Below are positions 53,477 to 61,553 of a stretch of 64,000 nt of DNA, in pieces. The notes beneath the pieces were generated by a model. That model ran no database searches. It saw nothing but the letters and a program-made list of their open reading frames with translations, and was not told where the DNA came from. This DNA comes from Streptacidiphilus sp. PB12-B1b. GTDB taxonomy: Bacteria > Actinomycetota > Actinomycetes > Streptomycetales > Streptomycetaceae. The DNA lies in the NCBI RefSeq assembly GCF_014084125.1, contig NZ_CP048405.1:868001-932000 (forward strand), written 5' to 3'. The position numbers were made by a program, and so were the translations under genes. The number at the start of each line of letters is the position of its first letter. Position 1 is the stretch's first letter.

Positions 53477-54817
53477 TCAGCCGGATTCCGGCAGCGCCGC
53501 CGCGGGCGCCGCGACGCCTGCCCGGCGCGGCCCGGTCCGGGCGTCCGCCCAGGCGGTCACCCGCCGCCCCAGCCGCTGGCCGGGCAGCTCCACCAGCCGG
53601 TGCGCGGCGTAGGCGGTGGCCAGCACCAGCGCGGCGTACAGCGTGCCGTGGGCCAGCTCGTGCAGCGGCCCGGCCATCCGCAGATGCTCCCGATTCCAGG
53701 CCCACTCCATGCAGATGTACAGCGGCAGGTGCACCAGATAGACGGCGTAGCTGATCGAGCCCAGCCAGCTGAGGAACCGGGGAAAGCGCCGCCGGCGCAT
53801 CAGCAGACCGAAGCCGAACAGCAGCCAGGCCCCGGCGATGGCGCCGCAGTAGCCGCTCACCCCGGTCCAGGTGGTGGTGTAGAACCGGCCGTCGTACATC
53901 GCGCCGGAGACCAGACCCGCCGTCAGCACCAGCGCGCAGCAGAGCACGGCGGTCCACCGCCTGATCTGCCCGTGCTCGGCGCGGTAGATCACGGTTCCGG
54001 CGAACATGGTCGCCAGGATCATCATCGAGTCGAAGCCGGTGATGCCGCTGTTCAGCGAGACCAGCACCAGACCGGTCAGGCCCAGCGTCAGCGCGCCCAG
54101 CCTGGCTGCCCGCCCGCCCGCCATCACGCAGGCCAGGGCGGCGGCCAGCACCAGCAGCACCACCGCCAGCACCGTCCGGGTGTCCGCCGGACCGTCGCTG
54201 AGCATCCTGGTCGGCACGGCCGCACCGGCGACCACCGCCAGCACGGCGAAGGCCAGGGAGATGGGCGCGCTGCGCCGGTGCCGGCCCAGCGCGAACAGCG
54301 CCGAGACCAGGAAGTAGAAGACCATCTCGTAGGAGAGCGTCCAGGAGACCTGCAGGCCGTTGCCGGTGCCGAGCAGCTCGGACAGCAGCACGCTGTTGCC
54401 CGCCGCGGTCTGCAGCGGATGGCTGAACCAGCCGCCGCTCACCACGCCCAGCCGTTGCGGGACCAGCAGACCGAGCGCCAGCACCGTCAGGAACACCGGG
54501 TAGATCCGGAATCCGCGCCCGATCCAGAAGGCGCGCAGATCACCCTTGCGCTCCAGAGATGCGGGCACGATATATCCGCTGACCAAGAAGAATAGATAGA
54601 CGCCAAACGTTCCCGCATCGCAGATGCCGGAAGTGGCCTGGTAGAGCGCGGGCACGAGCACCGCCCCGGTGTGCCGGAACACCACGGCGAGGGCCGCGAA
54701 CCCGCGCAGCGCATCCAGCCACCCCAGCCGGGCGGCGGCGCGCGGTGCGCTCACCGTGGTCGCACGAGTGCTCTTACCCACCCGCACGTCTTCTAGTTGC
54801 GCACTTACCTGAGTCAC
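53477..54817 (-). CDS. Acyltransferase 3 family membrane protein (OafA-like)
   Basis: A 446-residue protein with about ten membrane helices. The N-terminus carries the family motif LGWLDALRGFAALAVVFRHTG, where Arg and His are needed for acyl transfer, and a second motif region SWTLSYEMVFYFLVSALFA contains the conserved Glu. Members O-acetylate sugars in the wall, exopolysaccharides or antibiotics. No sugar-biosynthesis genes are near, so the acceptor is unknown. Confidence 0.9.
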   Translation of the reverse strand: MTQVSAQLEDVRVGKSTRATTVSAPRAAARLGWLDALRGFAALAVVFRHTGAVLVPALYQATSGICDAGTFGVYLFFLVSGYIVPASLERKGDLRAFWIGRGFRIYPVFLTVLALGLLVPQRLGVVSGGWFSHPLQTAAGNSVLLSELLGTGNGLQVSWTLSYEMVFYFLVSALFALGRHRRSAPISLAFAVLAVVAGAAVPTRMLSDGPADTRTVLAVVLLVLAAALACVMAGGRAARLGALTLGLTGLVLVSLNSGITGFDSMMILATMFAGTVIYRAEHGQIRRWTAVLCCALVLTAGLVSGAMYDGRFYTTTWTGVSGYCGAIAGAWLLFGFGLLMRRRRFPRFLSWLGSISYAVYLVHLPLYICMEWAWNREHLRMAGPLHELAHGTLYAALVLATAYAAHRLVELPGQRLGRRVTAWADARTGPRRAGVAAPAAALPESG

Positions 54818-55298
54818 CCGAGGAGACTACTGTCCCGGCCTCTGCTGCAACAAAAGTCGCTCACGGTGACCAGATCGACGGCTGTCGATCCCGCAGTGTC
54901 GCCGAGCGCCCAGCGGTGGACGTAAGGCGCGGCTCAAGCTCTCTTACCTGCACGGGCGAGGGGCTGAGCCCCTGCCGCCACCCCTCCGCCCCCGGTCCGG
55001 TGCGCCGGGCCCACCGGCGTCCGCCCCCTGGTGTCGCTGTCCGTGACCAATGCTTGATTTGATCACGGTGCATTCCAGGGCATGGCCGACTGCGGAATCA
55101 CCCGACGTCCGTGATATTCCCCACGGTGGGGATGCGCGCTGGTGCGTTGCGTCGGGCGATCCCGAGGAAAGGGAATGCCATGGACGAGGACGTCGGCCGT
55201 CCACGGATGGTTGCACGACCCGTGGCTTTCGGGTGCGCCGGACGCCATGGCACGGCGGGCGTCCCATGACGTGACGTCAGTTCCGGCCTCCGGCGGCG
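54818..55298. other. Intergenic region, possible 29-codon ORF
   Basis: No recognisable gene. A short frame at 55180-55269 (+) starts MDEDVGRPRMVARPVAF and has a good GGAAAGGGA ribosome site, but nothing else supports it. CCCCACGGTGGGG at about 55117 is a small palindrome. The region separates core from a more variable part of the window. Confidence 0.35.
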
Positions 55299-55892
55299 CT
55301 ACCGCGTACGCGCCCCGGTCGGCGGCTCCCAGCCGTGCGCCAGGATGGCGAAGACGGCCTCGACGGCGGCCCGGCGGTCCGGTCGGCTGCGGGCGATGCC
55401 GGGGATGTCGAGGACGAACCGGGCGAGGGCCGCGCAGGCGAGGTCGTCGTGGTCCACGCCGAGTTCGTCGGCGAGGGCCGCGCTGAGGGCGTCGGTGTGC
55501 CGGGTCCACATGCGCTCGGCGTACGCGCGCAGCACCGGAGTGGACTCCACCAGGCTGGTGAAGCCGGCCGCCTGCGGGTGCTCCACGACCGGCAGCCAGG
55601 TGTCGAGGACGTGCCGGCGCAGGGCGTCGAGGATGCCCTGACCGGCGGGCCGCTGCCGCACCGCGGCGATCAGCTCCGACTCGCGGTCCTCGTCCTGGTC
55701 GAAGACCAGCGCCTCCTTGCCGGTGAAGTGCTTGAACACCGTGGCGGTGGAGACGTCGGCCGCGTCGGCGATGTCCCGGATGCTCACCTGGTCGTAGCCG
55801 CGCTCCAGGAAGAGCTGGAGTGCGGCGCCAGCGATCGCCTGCCGGGTGGCGGCCTTCTTGCGCTCGCGGCGGCTGACGGGGGGCACGGTCAT
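55299..55892 (-). CDS. TetR-family regulator
   Basis: A 197-residue repressor. The N-terminal helix-turn-helix is classic TetR: RQAIAGAALQLFLERGYDQV, SIRDIADAADVSTATVFKHF, TGKEALVFDQDED. The C-terminal ligand domain (residues ~70-197) follows the SACE_7040-like pattern and gives no hint of ligand. It is divergent from an FAD monooxygenase gene with 156 bases between, the usual layout for a repressor controlling its neighbour. A 25-base imperfect inverted repeat lies between them. Confidence 0.92.
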   Translation of the reverse strand: MTVPPVSRRERKKAATRQAIAGAALQLFLERGYDQVSIRDIADAADVSTATVFKHFTGKEALVFDQDEDRESELIAAVRQRPAGQGILDALRRHVLDTWLPVVEHPQAAGFTSLVESTPVLRAYAERMWTRHTDALSAALADELGVDHDDLACAALARFVLDIPGIARSRPDRRAAVEAVFAILAHGWEPPTGARTR

Positions 55893-55910
55893 GGCTTGAG
55901 CATATCCGAC

Positions 55911-55935
55911 AGTCGAACCTCTCAATAAGTTGACT
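55911..55935. promoter_or_regulatory. Candidate operator between tetR-like gene and monooxygenase
   Basis: AGTCGAAC, 10 bases, GTTGACT: imperfect inverted repeat (AGTC-AAC half sites) just upstream of the regulator start. Placement fits auto-repression and control of the divergent gene. Confidence 0.4.
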
Positions 55936-56048
55936 CGTTGCACTTTTCTACTCGGTCTGTTTTTATGGGAGTGGCAGGCGCCGAGCGGATCCGCCCGGTG
56001 CCCCCTCCTCCTCCTCCTCCTCGCCTGAGCCCCACGAAGGGAACCACC

Positions 56049-57197
56049 ATGAACTCCCCAGCCCCCACCCGTGCCCGCATCAGCATCGTCGGAGCCGGAC
56101 CCGGCGGCCTCACCTGCGCCCGGATCCTCCAGCAGCGCGGCCTCGCGGTCACCGTGTACGACCGTGAGCCGGGCCCCGACTCCCGCAACCAGGGCGGCAC
56201 CCTCGACCTGCACGCCGACAACGGCCAGATCGCCCTGCGCGAGGCCGGCCTGCTCGACGCGTTCTTCGAACTGGCCCGCCCCGAAGGCCAGGAGATGCGC
56301 CAGCTGGACTCCGCCGGCACGCTGACGTTCCACAAGGTCCCCGAGCCCGACGAGCGCTTCAAGCCGGAGATCGACCGCGGCCTGCTGCGTACCCTGCTGC
56401 TGGACTCGCTGCAGCCGGGAACCGTCCACTGGGGCCGCGCCCTCGAGCGGGTCAGCGGACCCGTCGACGGGCCGCGCCACCTGCACTTCGCCGACGGCAC
56501 CACCGTCGAGACCGATCTGGTCATCGGCGCCGACGGCGCCTTCTCCCGGGTGCGCCCGGCCATCTCCGCCGCCCGCCCCGCGCACACCGGGGTGAGCTTC
56601 CTGGAGGCGCGGTTCTCCGACGTCGACAAGCGGCACCCCGACATCGCCGACCTGGTCGACCAGGGCAGCGCCGCCGCGGCCGACGGCGACCGGGGCCTGT
56701 TCGCCCAGCGCAACAGCGGGAACCACATCCGCGTCTACATCATCCGGCGCGTCCCGGCCGACTGGCTCGGCAGGCGCGGCCTGACCATCGCCGACACCCA
56801 GGACATCCGTGCCGTCCTGCGGGACGAGTACGCCCACTGGTCACCGCGCCTGCGCCGGATGATCACCGACAACGAGGGCCCCTACATCGACCGCCCGATC
56901 TTCGCCCTCCCGGTCCCGCACACCTGGGAGCCCGACCCGACGGTGACCCTGCTCGGCGACGCCGCCCACCTCATGCCGCCGCTCGGCGTCGGCGTCAACC
57001 TCGCCATGCTCGACGCCTGCGAGCTCGCCCTCGCCCTGGCCGGCGCCGCCACCGTCGCCGACGGCGTCCGCGCCTACGAGCAGACCATGCTTCCCCGCTC
57101 CACCGAGACCGCCAAGATCCTCGAGGGCGGCGCCGAACACCTGCTCTCCGCCGACGTCCCCGACTTCGACGCGGACAACGTCGCTCCCCGGCAGTAG
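56049..57197 (+). CDS. FAD-dependent monooxygenase (TetX-like)
   Basis: A 382-residue class-A flavoprotein hydroxylase. FAD motifs are complete: ISIVGAGPGGLTCARILQQRG with the ribose-binding acidic end VYDRE, the middle DLVIGADGAFSRVRP (DG motif) and LLGDAAHLMPPLGVGVNLAM (GD motif). The text RNQGGTLDLHADNGQIAL is typical of the TetX/Tet-destructase side of the family, which hydroxylate tetracyclines, but many relatives act on other polyketides or aromatics. Regulated by the divergent TetR protein, probably in response to the substrate. The ATG follows GAAGGGAACCACC. Confidence 0.92.
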   Translation: MNSPAPTRARISIVGAGPGGLTCARILQQRGLAVTVYDREPGPDSRNQGGTLDLHADNGQIALREAGLLDAFFELARPEGQEMRQLDSAGTLTFHKVPEPDERFKPEIDRGLLRTLLLDSLQPGTVHWGRALERVSGPVDGPRHLHFADGTTVETDLVIGADGAFSRVRPAISAARPAHTGVSFLEARFSDVDKRHPDIADLVDQGSAAAADGDRGLFAQRNSGNHIRVYIIRRVPADWLGRRGLTIADTQDIRAVLRDEYAHWSPRLRRMITDNEGPYIDRPIFALPVPHTWEPDPTVTLLGDAAHLMPPLGVGVNLAMLDACELALALAGAATVADGVRAYEQTMLPRSTETAKILEGGAEHLLSADVPDFDADNVAPRQ

Positions 57198-57214
57198 GAC
57201 TGACGGACTGCGGG

Positions 57215-57631
57215 CTACTGCGCGAGCAGCGCGGCGATCCGCACGGCGGTCTTCTCCCCGGCCCGCTGCTTGATCAGGCCCTCCTTGGCGGCAGCGCGCA
57301 GCAGCAGGCCGGTGGTCTGCGCCCCCGTGCTCCGCAGCACCGCCGTCACCAGCACCGGGTTCAGGCCGCCCATCCCGGCGCCCACGAGGAAACGTATCGT
57401 CCGCGGATCCGCGTCGGGGTCCGGATCCACCGGCTCGGCGACCGGGCTGCCCGCCGTGAGCAGCACGCGGTACACCTGCGCCACCGCGCCCCGCAGGGCC
57501 GACGGCAGCTGGAGTTCGATCTCGTGGACGTTCTTCTTCAGCCGCTTGGCCGCGAACTGCGCCCCGTGCCGACCGAGCCCCCCGCTCAGCGAGCCGATGG
57601 CCTCGACCAGTATCTCGTCCTCACTCAGCAA
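57215..57631 (-). CDS. Hypothetical protein
   Basis: About 138 residues, starting from a TTG that sits behind a good CTGGAGGCG site (LLSEDEILVEAIGSLSGGLG); the frame is open further upstream to 57694. The text includes RLKKNVHEIELQLPSALRGA and, after an acidic stretch, IRFLVGAGMGGLNPVLVTAV. It is globular with alpha/beta wording. I do not recognise the family, though the wording resembles streptomycete 'lipoprotein LpqV'-unrelated orphans; no function is offered. Convergent with the monooxygenase gene. Confidence 0.65.
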   Translation of the reverse strand: MLSEDEILVEAIGSLSGGLGRHGAQFAAKRLKKNVHEIELQLPSALRGAVAQVYRVLLTAGSPVAEPVDPDPDADPRTIRFLVGAGMGGLNPVLVTAVLRSTGAQTTGLLLRAAAKEGLIKQRAGEKTAVRIAALLAQ

Positions 57632-57801
57632 CGCACGCCTCCAGCAGGTCAGTTCGAAGGGCGGCCGCCGGCCCGTGGACAGCGGCGCGATCACCCCCGG
57701 GCCCGCACTCTACGGCCCCGCGCTCTGGAGGACCGGCTCCGAACGGCAGCCGACGGCGGTGGATACTGGCCGGGACACCGTCCCGGACCAGGAGCACCCC
57801 A

Positions 57802-58311
57802 GTGACCGGCGATCACCGCACGGGACCGCCCAGCTTCGGCAGCGAACGCGACATGCTGCGGGCCTTCCTCGACTACCACCGCGCGACCCTCGCCATGAAG
57901 TGCGACGGGCTCACCGACGAGCAGCTGCGGCAGCAGTCGATGCCGCCGTCGACGCTGTCCCTGCTCGGCCTGGTGCGGCACATGGCGGAGGTGGAACGCG
58001 CCTGGTTTCGCCGGGTGTTCGAGGACAACGACGCGCCCCTGGTCTGGTCCGACACGGTCGACTTCCAGGCGGCCTACGACGCCAGCCGCTCCACCAGGCG
58101 CGAGGCGTTCACCGCCTGGCAGGCCGAGGTCGAGAACTCGCGCCGCATCGAGCAGCAGGCCGACTCCCTGGACGCCTCCGGCCGACAGCCGAGGTGGGAC
58201 GAAGCGGTGTCGCTGCGAATGGTGATGGTGCACGTACTGCTGGAGTACGGCCGCCACAACGGCCACGCCGACTTCCTCCGCGAGGGCATCGACGGCACCA
58301 CCGGCGCCTGA
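57802..58311 (+). CDS. DinB-family (DUF664) protein
   Basis: A 169-residue four-helix-bundle protein. The DUF664/DinB landmarks are MLRAFLDYHRATLAMKCDGL, LSLLGLVRHMAEVERAWFRR and VMVHVLLEYGRHNGHADFLRE; the three histidines (in VRHMAEVE, GRHNGH) would make the metal site. Many members are thiol-dependent S-transferases (mycothiol or bacillithiol type). Start is a GTG after AGGAGCACCCCA. Codon use is normal. Confidence 0.9.
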   Translation: MTGDHRTGPPSFGSERDMLRAFLDYHRATLAMKCDGLTDEQLRQQSMPPSTLSLLGLVRHMAEVERAWFRRVFEDNDAPLVWSDTVDFQAAYDASRSTRREAFTAWQAEVENSRRIEQQADSLDASGRQPRWDEAVSLRMVMVHVLLEYGRHNGHADFLREGIDGTTGA

Positions 58312-58387
58312 ACCCCCCGCCCGCCCGCATCGGCCCGAAAGCACCCGCACCGAGCACTTCGTCCATGCCCTGGACGCACCGCGAGCC

Positions 58388-58427
58388 GCCGCACGTAGCC
58401 GAGGTGCTGGAGAAGGCACGGGCCTAA
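58388..58427 (+). repeat. 40-bp direct repeat, left copy (fragment of XRE-TPR gene end)
   Basis: Matches 63556-63595 at 39 of 40 bases. It encodes PHVAEVLEKARA and a stop in one frame, that is the exact C-terminus of the XRE-TPR regulator at 62264. The ~70 bases before it show no further similarity. It therefore looks like the scar of a second copy of such a gene, or one end of a recombination event. Confidence 0.85.
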
Positions 58428-58539
58428 GAGGTCAGGCGCTCGGAGGATTCGATGCCACGGCGTGCGATGCGTGGGGTGATGCCGCGGGATCGGAGCCATC
58501 GCCGCAGGTGAACCTGTCGTGGGCGGGTACCGCCTTGTG

Positions 58540-58568
58540 CCTATATACAGGTGGACGGTATATATAGG
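58540..58568. promoter_or_regulatory. Palindromic operator of the PadR regulator
   Basis: CCTATATAC, 9 bases, GTATATATAGG: TATATAC/GTATATA is a perfect 7-bp inverted repeat, flanked by further matching bases. It is strikingly AT-rich for this genome and lies just upstream of the padR-like gene. PadR proteins bind such TATA-rich dyads, so auto-regulation is likely; it may overlap the -10 region. Confidence 0.7.
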
Positions 58569-58572
58569 TCGC

Positions 58573-58944
58573 ATGATTCACAGTAGAAGTGCGGCGCGGG
58601 CGATGCAGGAGCCGACGGTTCTCCTGCTCACCGCACTCGCCGACGAGCCCAGGCACGGATACGCGCTGATCCAGGAGGTGGCCGAGATCTCCGGGGGGCG
58701 GGTCCGGCTCCGCGCGGGGACCCTCTACGGCGCTCTGGACCGGCTGTTGCAGGAGGGCGTCGTCCGAGTCGAACGCGATGAGGTCATCGACGGCCGCGCG
58801 CGCCGCGTGTACGCCCTCACCGATCAGGGGCGCGAGGCTCTGGCGGCGGAGGCCGCACGGCTAAAGGCAGTGGCCCGGGAGGCGGAGCGCCGGATGGGCG
58901 CGGGAAGGCGGGCCACGGCCCGGGCGACGGAGGCGACCGCGTGA
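58573..58944 (+). CDS. PadR-family regulator
   Basis: A 123-residue winged-helix regulator (or 113 residues from the second ATG at 58603, where family similarity begins with MQEPTVLLLTALADEPRHGY). Typical text continues ALIQEVAEISGGRVRLRAGT, LYGALDRLLQEGVVRVER and RRVYALTDQGREAL. A C-terminal Arg/Ala-rich helix follows. Its stop overlaps the start of the membrane protein gene (GTGA), forming the usual PadR/membrane-protein pair. Preceded by a strong palindrome. Confidence 0.92.
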   Translation: MIHSRSAARAMQEPTVLLLTALADEPRHGYALIQEVAEISGGRVRLRAGTLYGALDRLLQEGVVRVERDEVIDGRARRVYALTDQGREALAAEAARLKAVAREAERRMGAGRRATARATEATA

Positions 58945-59897
58945 ACGCGAAGCTGAAAGGGGCGGTGCGGCTCGCGCTGCGCGTCTACCCCGCGCACTAC
59001 CGGTCTATGCACGGCGACGAGTTGGCCGCGACGGCGACCGACGCCGCCCAGGGCGGCGGCCGGTGGGCGACGCTGTCGGAGGCCGGGGCCCTGGCCGCAC
59101 ACGGCCTGCGGCTGCGCCTGCGGATCGGTCCGGACCGGCCCCTGGGACAGATCCTGGCCTGGGCCGCGCCGCTGGCCGTCGCTGTGGATGCCGCCGTGCG
59201 CCTGGCCAATGTGGTGACGATCCTGCGGATGCTCCACCCGCTGCTGTCCTGGAACCTGTTGCAGCGGCAGTTCGCGCTGGAGCCGACGATCGCCGGCGCC
59301 ACCCTGTCACTGCTGGCCCTGCTGGCGCTGTCATTCGGCCTCAGGCAGACCGCACGCCTGCTGGCCGTCGCCGCCTGCGCGACAGCAGCAGTGGCCGCAG
59401 TCCTGACCGAGCACTACGCCACCTCTCACGGAGACGGGCCGATGTGGGCCGCCACCTTGCTTCCCCTGGCCAGTCCGGCGCTCTCCACGCTGCTCCTACT
59501 GGCCGCGCCGCTCGGGCTCACGCCCGCAGACGGGCCCAAACGGGCCGCCGCCGTACCCGCCGCCTTCATACTGGCAGGCGCGATCGGGGTGCTCCTAGAT
59601 CAGCACTCCTGGCAAATCCTGGTCTCCGGGCTGGCGCTCAGCCTCGCACTGCTGTCCACAGAGCGCCTGCGCCGCCCCGCCGCCGTCGCCGCGCTGGCCC
59701 TGGCGCCCGCCGCTCTCTATCCGCTGCTCCGCGTCGTCCAGGGCGACATCCTCTACGAGGCGCAACTGCGGGGCGTGCTCATCCTCGCCGCCCTCTTCGC
59801 CATTGCCGGAAAGGTCGTGACGCCGCGTCTGCGCGCAGCCGAGGAGGCCGCCGAACCGGATGACCCGGAACCCCTCTACGCGGTCACCCGGGAGTAG
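58941..59897 (+). CDS. Membrane protein of the PadR pair
   Basis: A 318-residue protein. Residues 1-60 form a soluble helical head (LRVYPAHYRSMHGDELAATA), followed by about seven hydrophobic helices (LAWAAPLAVAVDAAVRLANV; LSLLALLALSFGL; ALSTLLLLAAPLGL and others). The head wording, ending of one Arg-rich helix and the coupling to PadR place it with PadR-linked transport-accessory membrane proteins, but no ABC ATPase is adjacent. Function unknown. Confidence 0.8.
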   Translation: MNAKLKGAVRLALRVYPAHYRSMHGDELAATATDAAQGGGRWATLSEAGALAAHGLRLRLRIGPDRPLGQILAWAAPLAVAVDAAVRLANVVTILRMLHPLLSWNLLQRQFALEPTIAGATLSLLALLALSFGLRQTARLLAVAACATAAVAAVLTEHYATSHGDGPMWAATLLPLASPALSTLLLLAAPLGLTPADGPKRAAAVPAAFILAGAIGVLLDQHSWQILVSGLALSLALLSTERLRRPAAVAALALAPAALYPLLRVVQGDILYEAQLRGVLILAALFAIAGKVVTPRLRAAEEAAEPDDPEPLYAVTRE

Positions 59898-60511
59898 CCC
59901 CGGACCCGCGCGCGAGCGCCGCCCGCTCATTGGTGATCCACCCCACTCGGCGAGCCCATCGATGCTCTTCGCGCCCGAGACGAGGCGCAGGCGCACACCA
60001 GCAGGATCGCTGCCAGGGAGTGCCAACGGCCCCGCCGCGAGCGCGGGTCGGGCCCCGAGTCGAAGGAGGGGCGCAGGTCAGCGACCCGACCGGCGTCCAG
60101 GGGCCCAGCTTCACCAGCACGGCAGGGACGAGAGAATTTACAACGGCAAGCATGGAACACCTCGTGATCATCGGGCTGGGTCACCACAATGATCACGAGG
60201 TCCGTACCTGCCCGCCATGCACCCCGACTGGCTGCTGTCCAACCGTCCACGCAATCACGGAACTTGCACGAGCTCTGAGGCGTAGCCCGGGTCGAATCGG
60301 CCGCCCCCCTCCGGCGTCCCATTACGGCCCACCGCTGCGGGCCTGCCCCGGACTCGGACGGGAGTGGAGCCGGCCCCGCCGCCGACCCGGTGCCGCCGAG
60401 GCAGCCGTCCTCGCAGTTGTCGTCGAAGCGTTGCCGGTGGCAGAAGTGCAGGTCAGGACCGCATTCAAAGTCCGCTGACAGCGTCTGCTATCGCTTGCTA
60501 GCATCGGCTGC
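59898..60511. other. Non-coding stretch with a 12-bp inverted repeat
   Basis: No gene recognised over ~610 bases. CCTCGTGATCAT (60160-60171) and ATGATCACGAGG (60189-60200) form a perfect 12-bp stem with a 17-base loop. The base composition is less biased than in neighbours. A terminator, a recombination site or a decayed gene are all possible. Confidence 0.45.
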
Positions 60512-60718
60512 ATGGCGAAGAAGATGCTCCCTGCCAGGTTCGAGGAGTCGGAGATCGAGCAGATTCGTGCGCAGGCGGCGCTGGAGGGCCGCAGTCTCCA
60601 GGATTACGTGCACGACCTGCTCATGAACGCAGTCAACGCGCGTGCGCAGCGCCGCACTGAGGTGCTCGATCGTGTCCTGCGCATCAGCGAGGGTCTCAAC
60701 GAGCGGCTTGCCCAGTGA
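60512..60718 (+). CDS. Antitoxin of a Doc-type toxin-antitoxin pair
   Basis: A 68-residue protein with a ribbon-helix-helix-like N-terminus (KMLPARFEESEIEQIRAQAA) and a charged helical C-terminus (RTEVLDRVLRISEGLNERLA) that would wrap the toxin. It lies directly before the Doc gene with a 4-base overlap (GTGA). The order and size fit an antitoxin, though it does not look like the Phd fold of the P1 system. Function inferred mainly from position. Confidence 0.75.
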   Translation: MAKKMLPARFEESEIEQIRAQAALEGRSLQDYVHDLLMNAVNARAQRRTEVLDRVLRISEGLNERLAQ

Positions 60719-61092
60719 TCGACTACGTGACGATTGACGACCTGCTCGAGGTGGCGCGGCGGGTCGTCGGCGGGGAGGAACAGGTCCGGGACGCCGGATT
60801 GGTCGCCTCGGCCGCAGCACGCCCGAGGACGACCATCTTCGGGCAGGACGCCTACCCCGCGATCTGGGAGAAGGCCGCAGCGCTCATGGAGTCCCTCGGT
60901 CGCAATCACGCCCTGATCGACGGCAACAAACGACTCGCATGGAACGCCGTCTGGCTGTTCCTCGGCCTCAACAGCCACCTGCTCCGCGAGCCACTGGACG
61001 AGGACATCGCGGAGCAGTTCGTCGTTGACGTCGTCACCGGCAAGCTGGAGGTTCCGCAGATCGCCGCCGGCCTCCTGTCGTTCGCCGAATAA
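60715..61092 (+). CDS. doc: Doc-family (Fic-fold) toxin
   Basis: A 125-residue Fic/Doc protein. The active-site motif is HALIDGNKRLAW (His65, Asp69, Gly70, Asn71, Lys72, Arg73), close to the Doc form HxFxDANKR; Doc kinases phosphorylate elongation factor Tu and stop translation. The upstream flap text RPRTTIFGQDAYP, seen in Doc proteins, is also present. The phenylalanine at the third motif position is Leu here. The GTG start overlaps the antitoxin stop codon. No transposon is visible nearby. Confidence 0.9.
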   Translation: MIDYVTIDDLLEVARRVVGGEEQVRDAGLVASAAARPRTTIFGQDAYPAIWEKAAALMESLGRNHALIDGNKRLAWNAVWLFLGLNSHLLREPLDEDIAEQFVVDVVTGKLEVPQIAAGLLSFAE

Positions 61093-61298
61093 CCAGCCGC
61101 AGCGTCACCCGTCGGTCGTGGCGACGCCGATCGGGCAGGACCAGGGCCCTCCCCGCGCAGGGAGGCACAGCCAGCCCGGCACGGGAGATCAGAGGGGTGT
61201 GGGCCCGAGCGGGTAACGCCCGACGCAGGCACCTGCCGCAGCGTCGTCCGTCATTCAAGGTCAGGCGGCAGAAGCCCGTCCTTGACCGAGATCGGGCG

Positions 61299-61553
61299 TC
61301 ATTCAGTCCCGCCGCGTGTATTGGGCTCGGTCCCGAAGATCCGCCGGAACAGCTCGACTTCGTTGGGGAGCGGCAGCTCCAGCAGGTTGGGCTGACACCA
61401 ACAGACCCCCGGGTAGCCCGGGAACTCGCTGCCGCAGACGGGGAGAAGCTCGTCCATGTCGGTCCGCCGCCGCATGCACCCCTCAGATGGGAGCGCCACA
61501 CGGCTGTTCTGCGCAAGAGAATCCTCGATTGGCTCTCTTTTCTGTGCCGTCAT
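61299..61553 (-). CDS. Small protein coupled to the anti-sigma-like ATPase
   Basis: An 84-residue protein whose ATG overlaps the stop codon of the ATPase gene (ATGA), which makes it credible despite its size. Text: MTAQKREPIEDSLAQNS, then a stretch with three cysteines (GCMRRR, LPVCGSE, GVCWCQP), then LLELPLPNEVELFRRIFG. I do not recognise it. Its place beside an ATPase and an XRE regulator is like the small proteins of streptomycete whiJ-type clusters, but it does not show the DUF397 sequence. Confidence 0.6.
   Translation of the reverse strand: MTAQKREPIEDSLAQNSRVALPSEGCMRRRTDMDELLPVCGSEFPGYPGVCWCQPNLLELPLPNEVELFRRIFGTEPNTRGGTE

Noticed and set aside
57270..58427. 385-codon plus-strand frame ending in PHVAEVLEKARA
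   Set aside because: Most of it overlaps the hypothetical gene and the DinB gene in other frames; only the last 40 bases are meaningful, as the repeat of the XRE-TPR gene end.
61034..61516. 160-codon minus-strand frame overlapping the small coupled gene
   Set aside because: It lacks a credible start and its text is Arg/Ser-rich noise; the 84-residue frame with an ATGA overlap is better supported.
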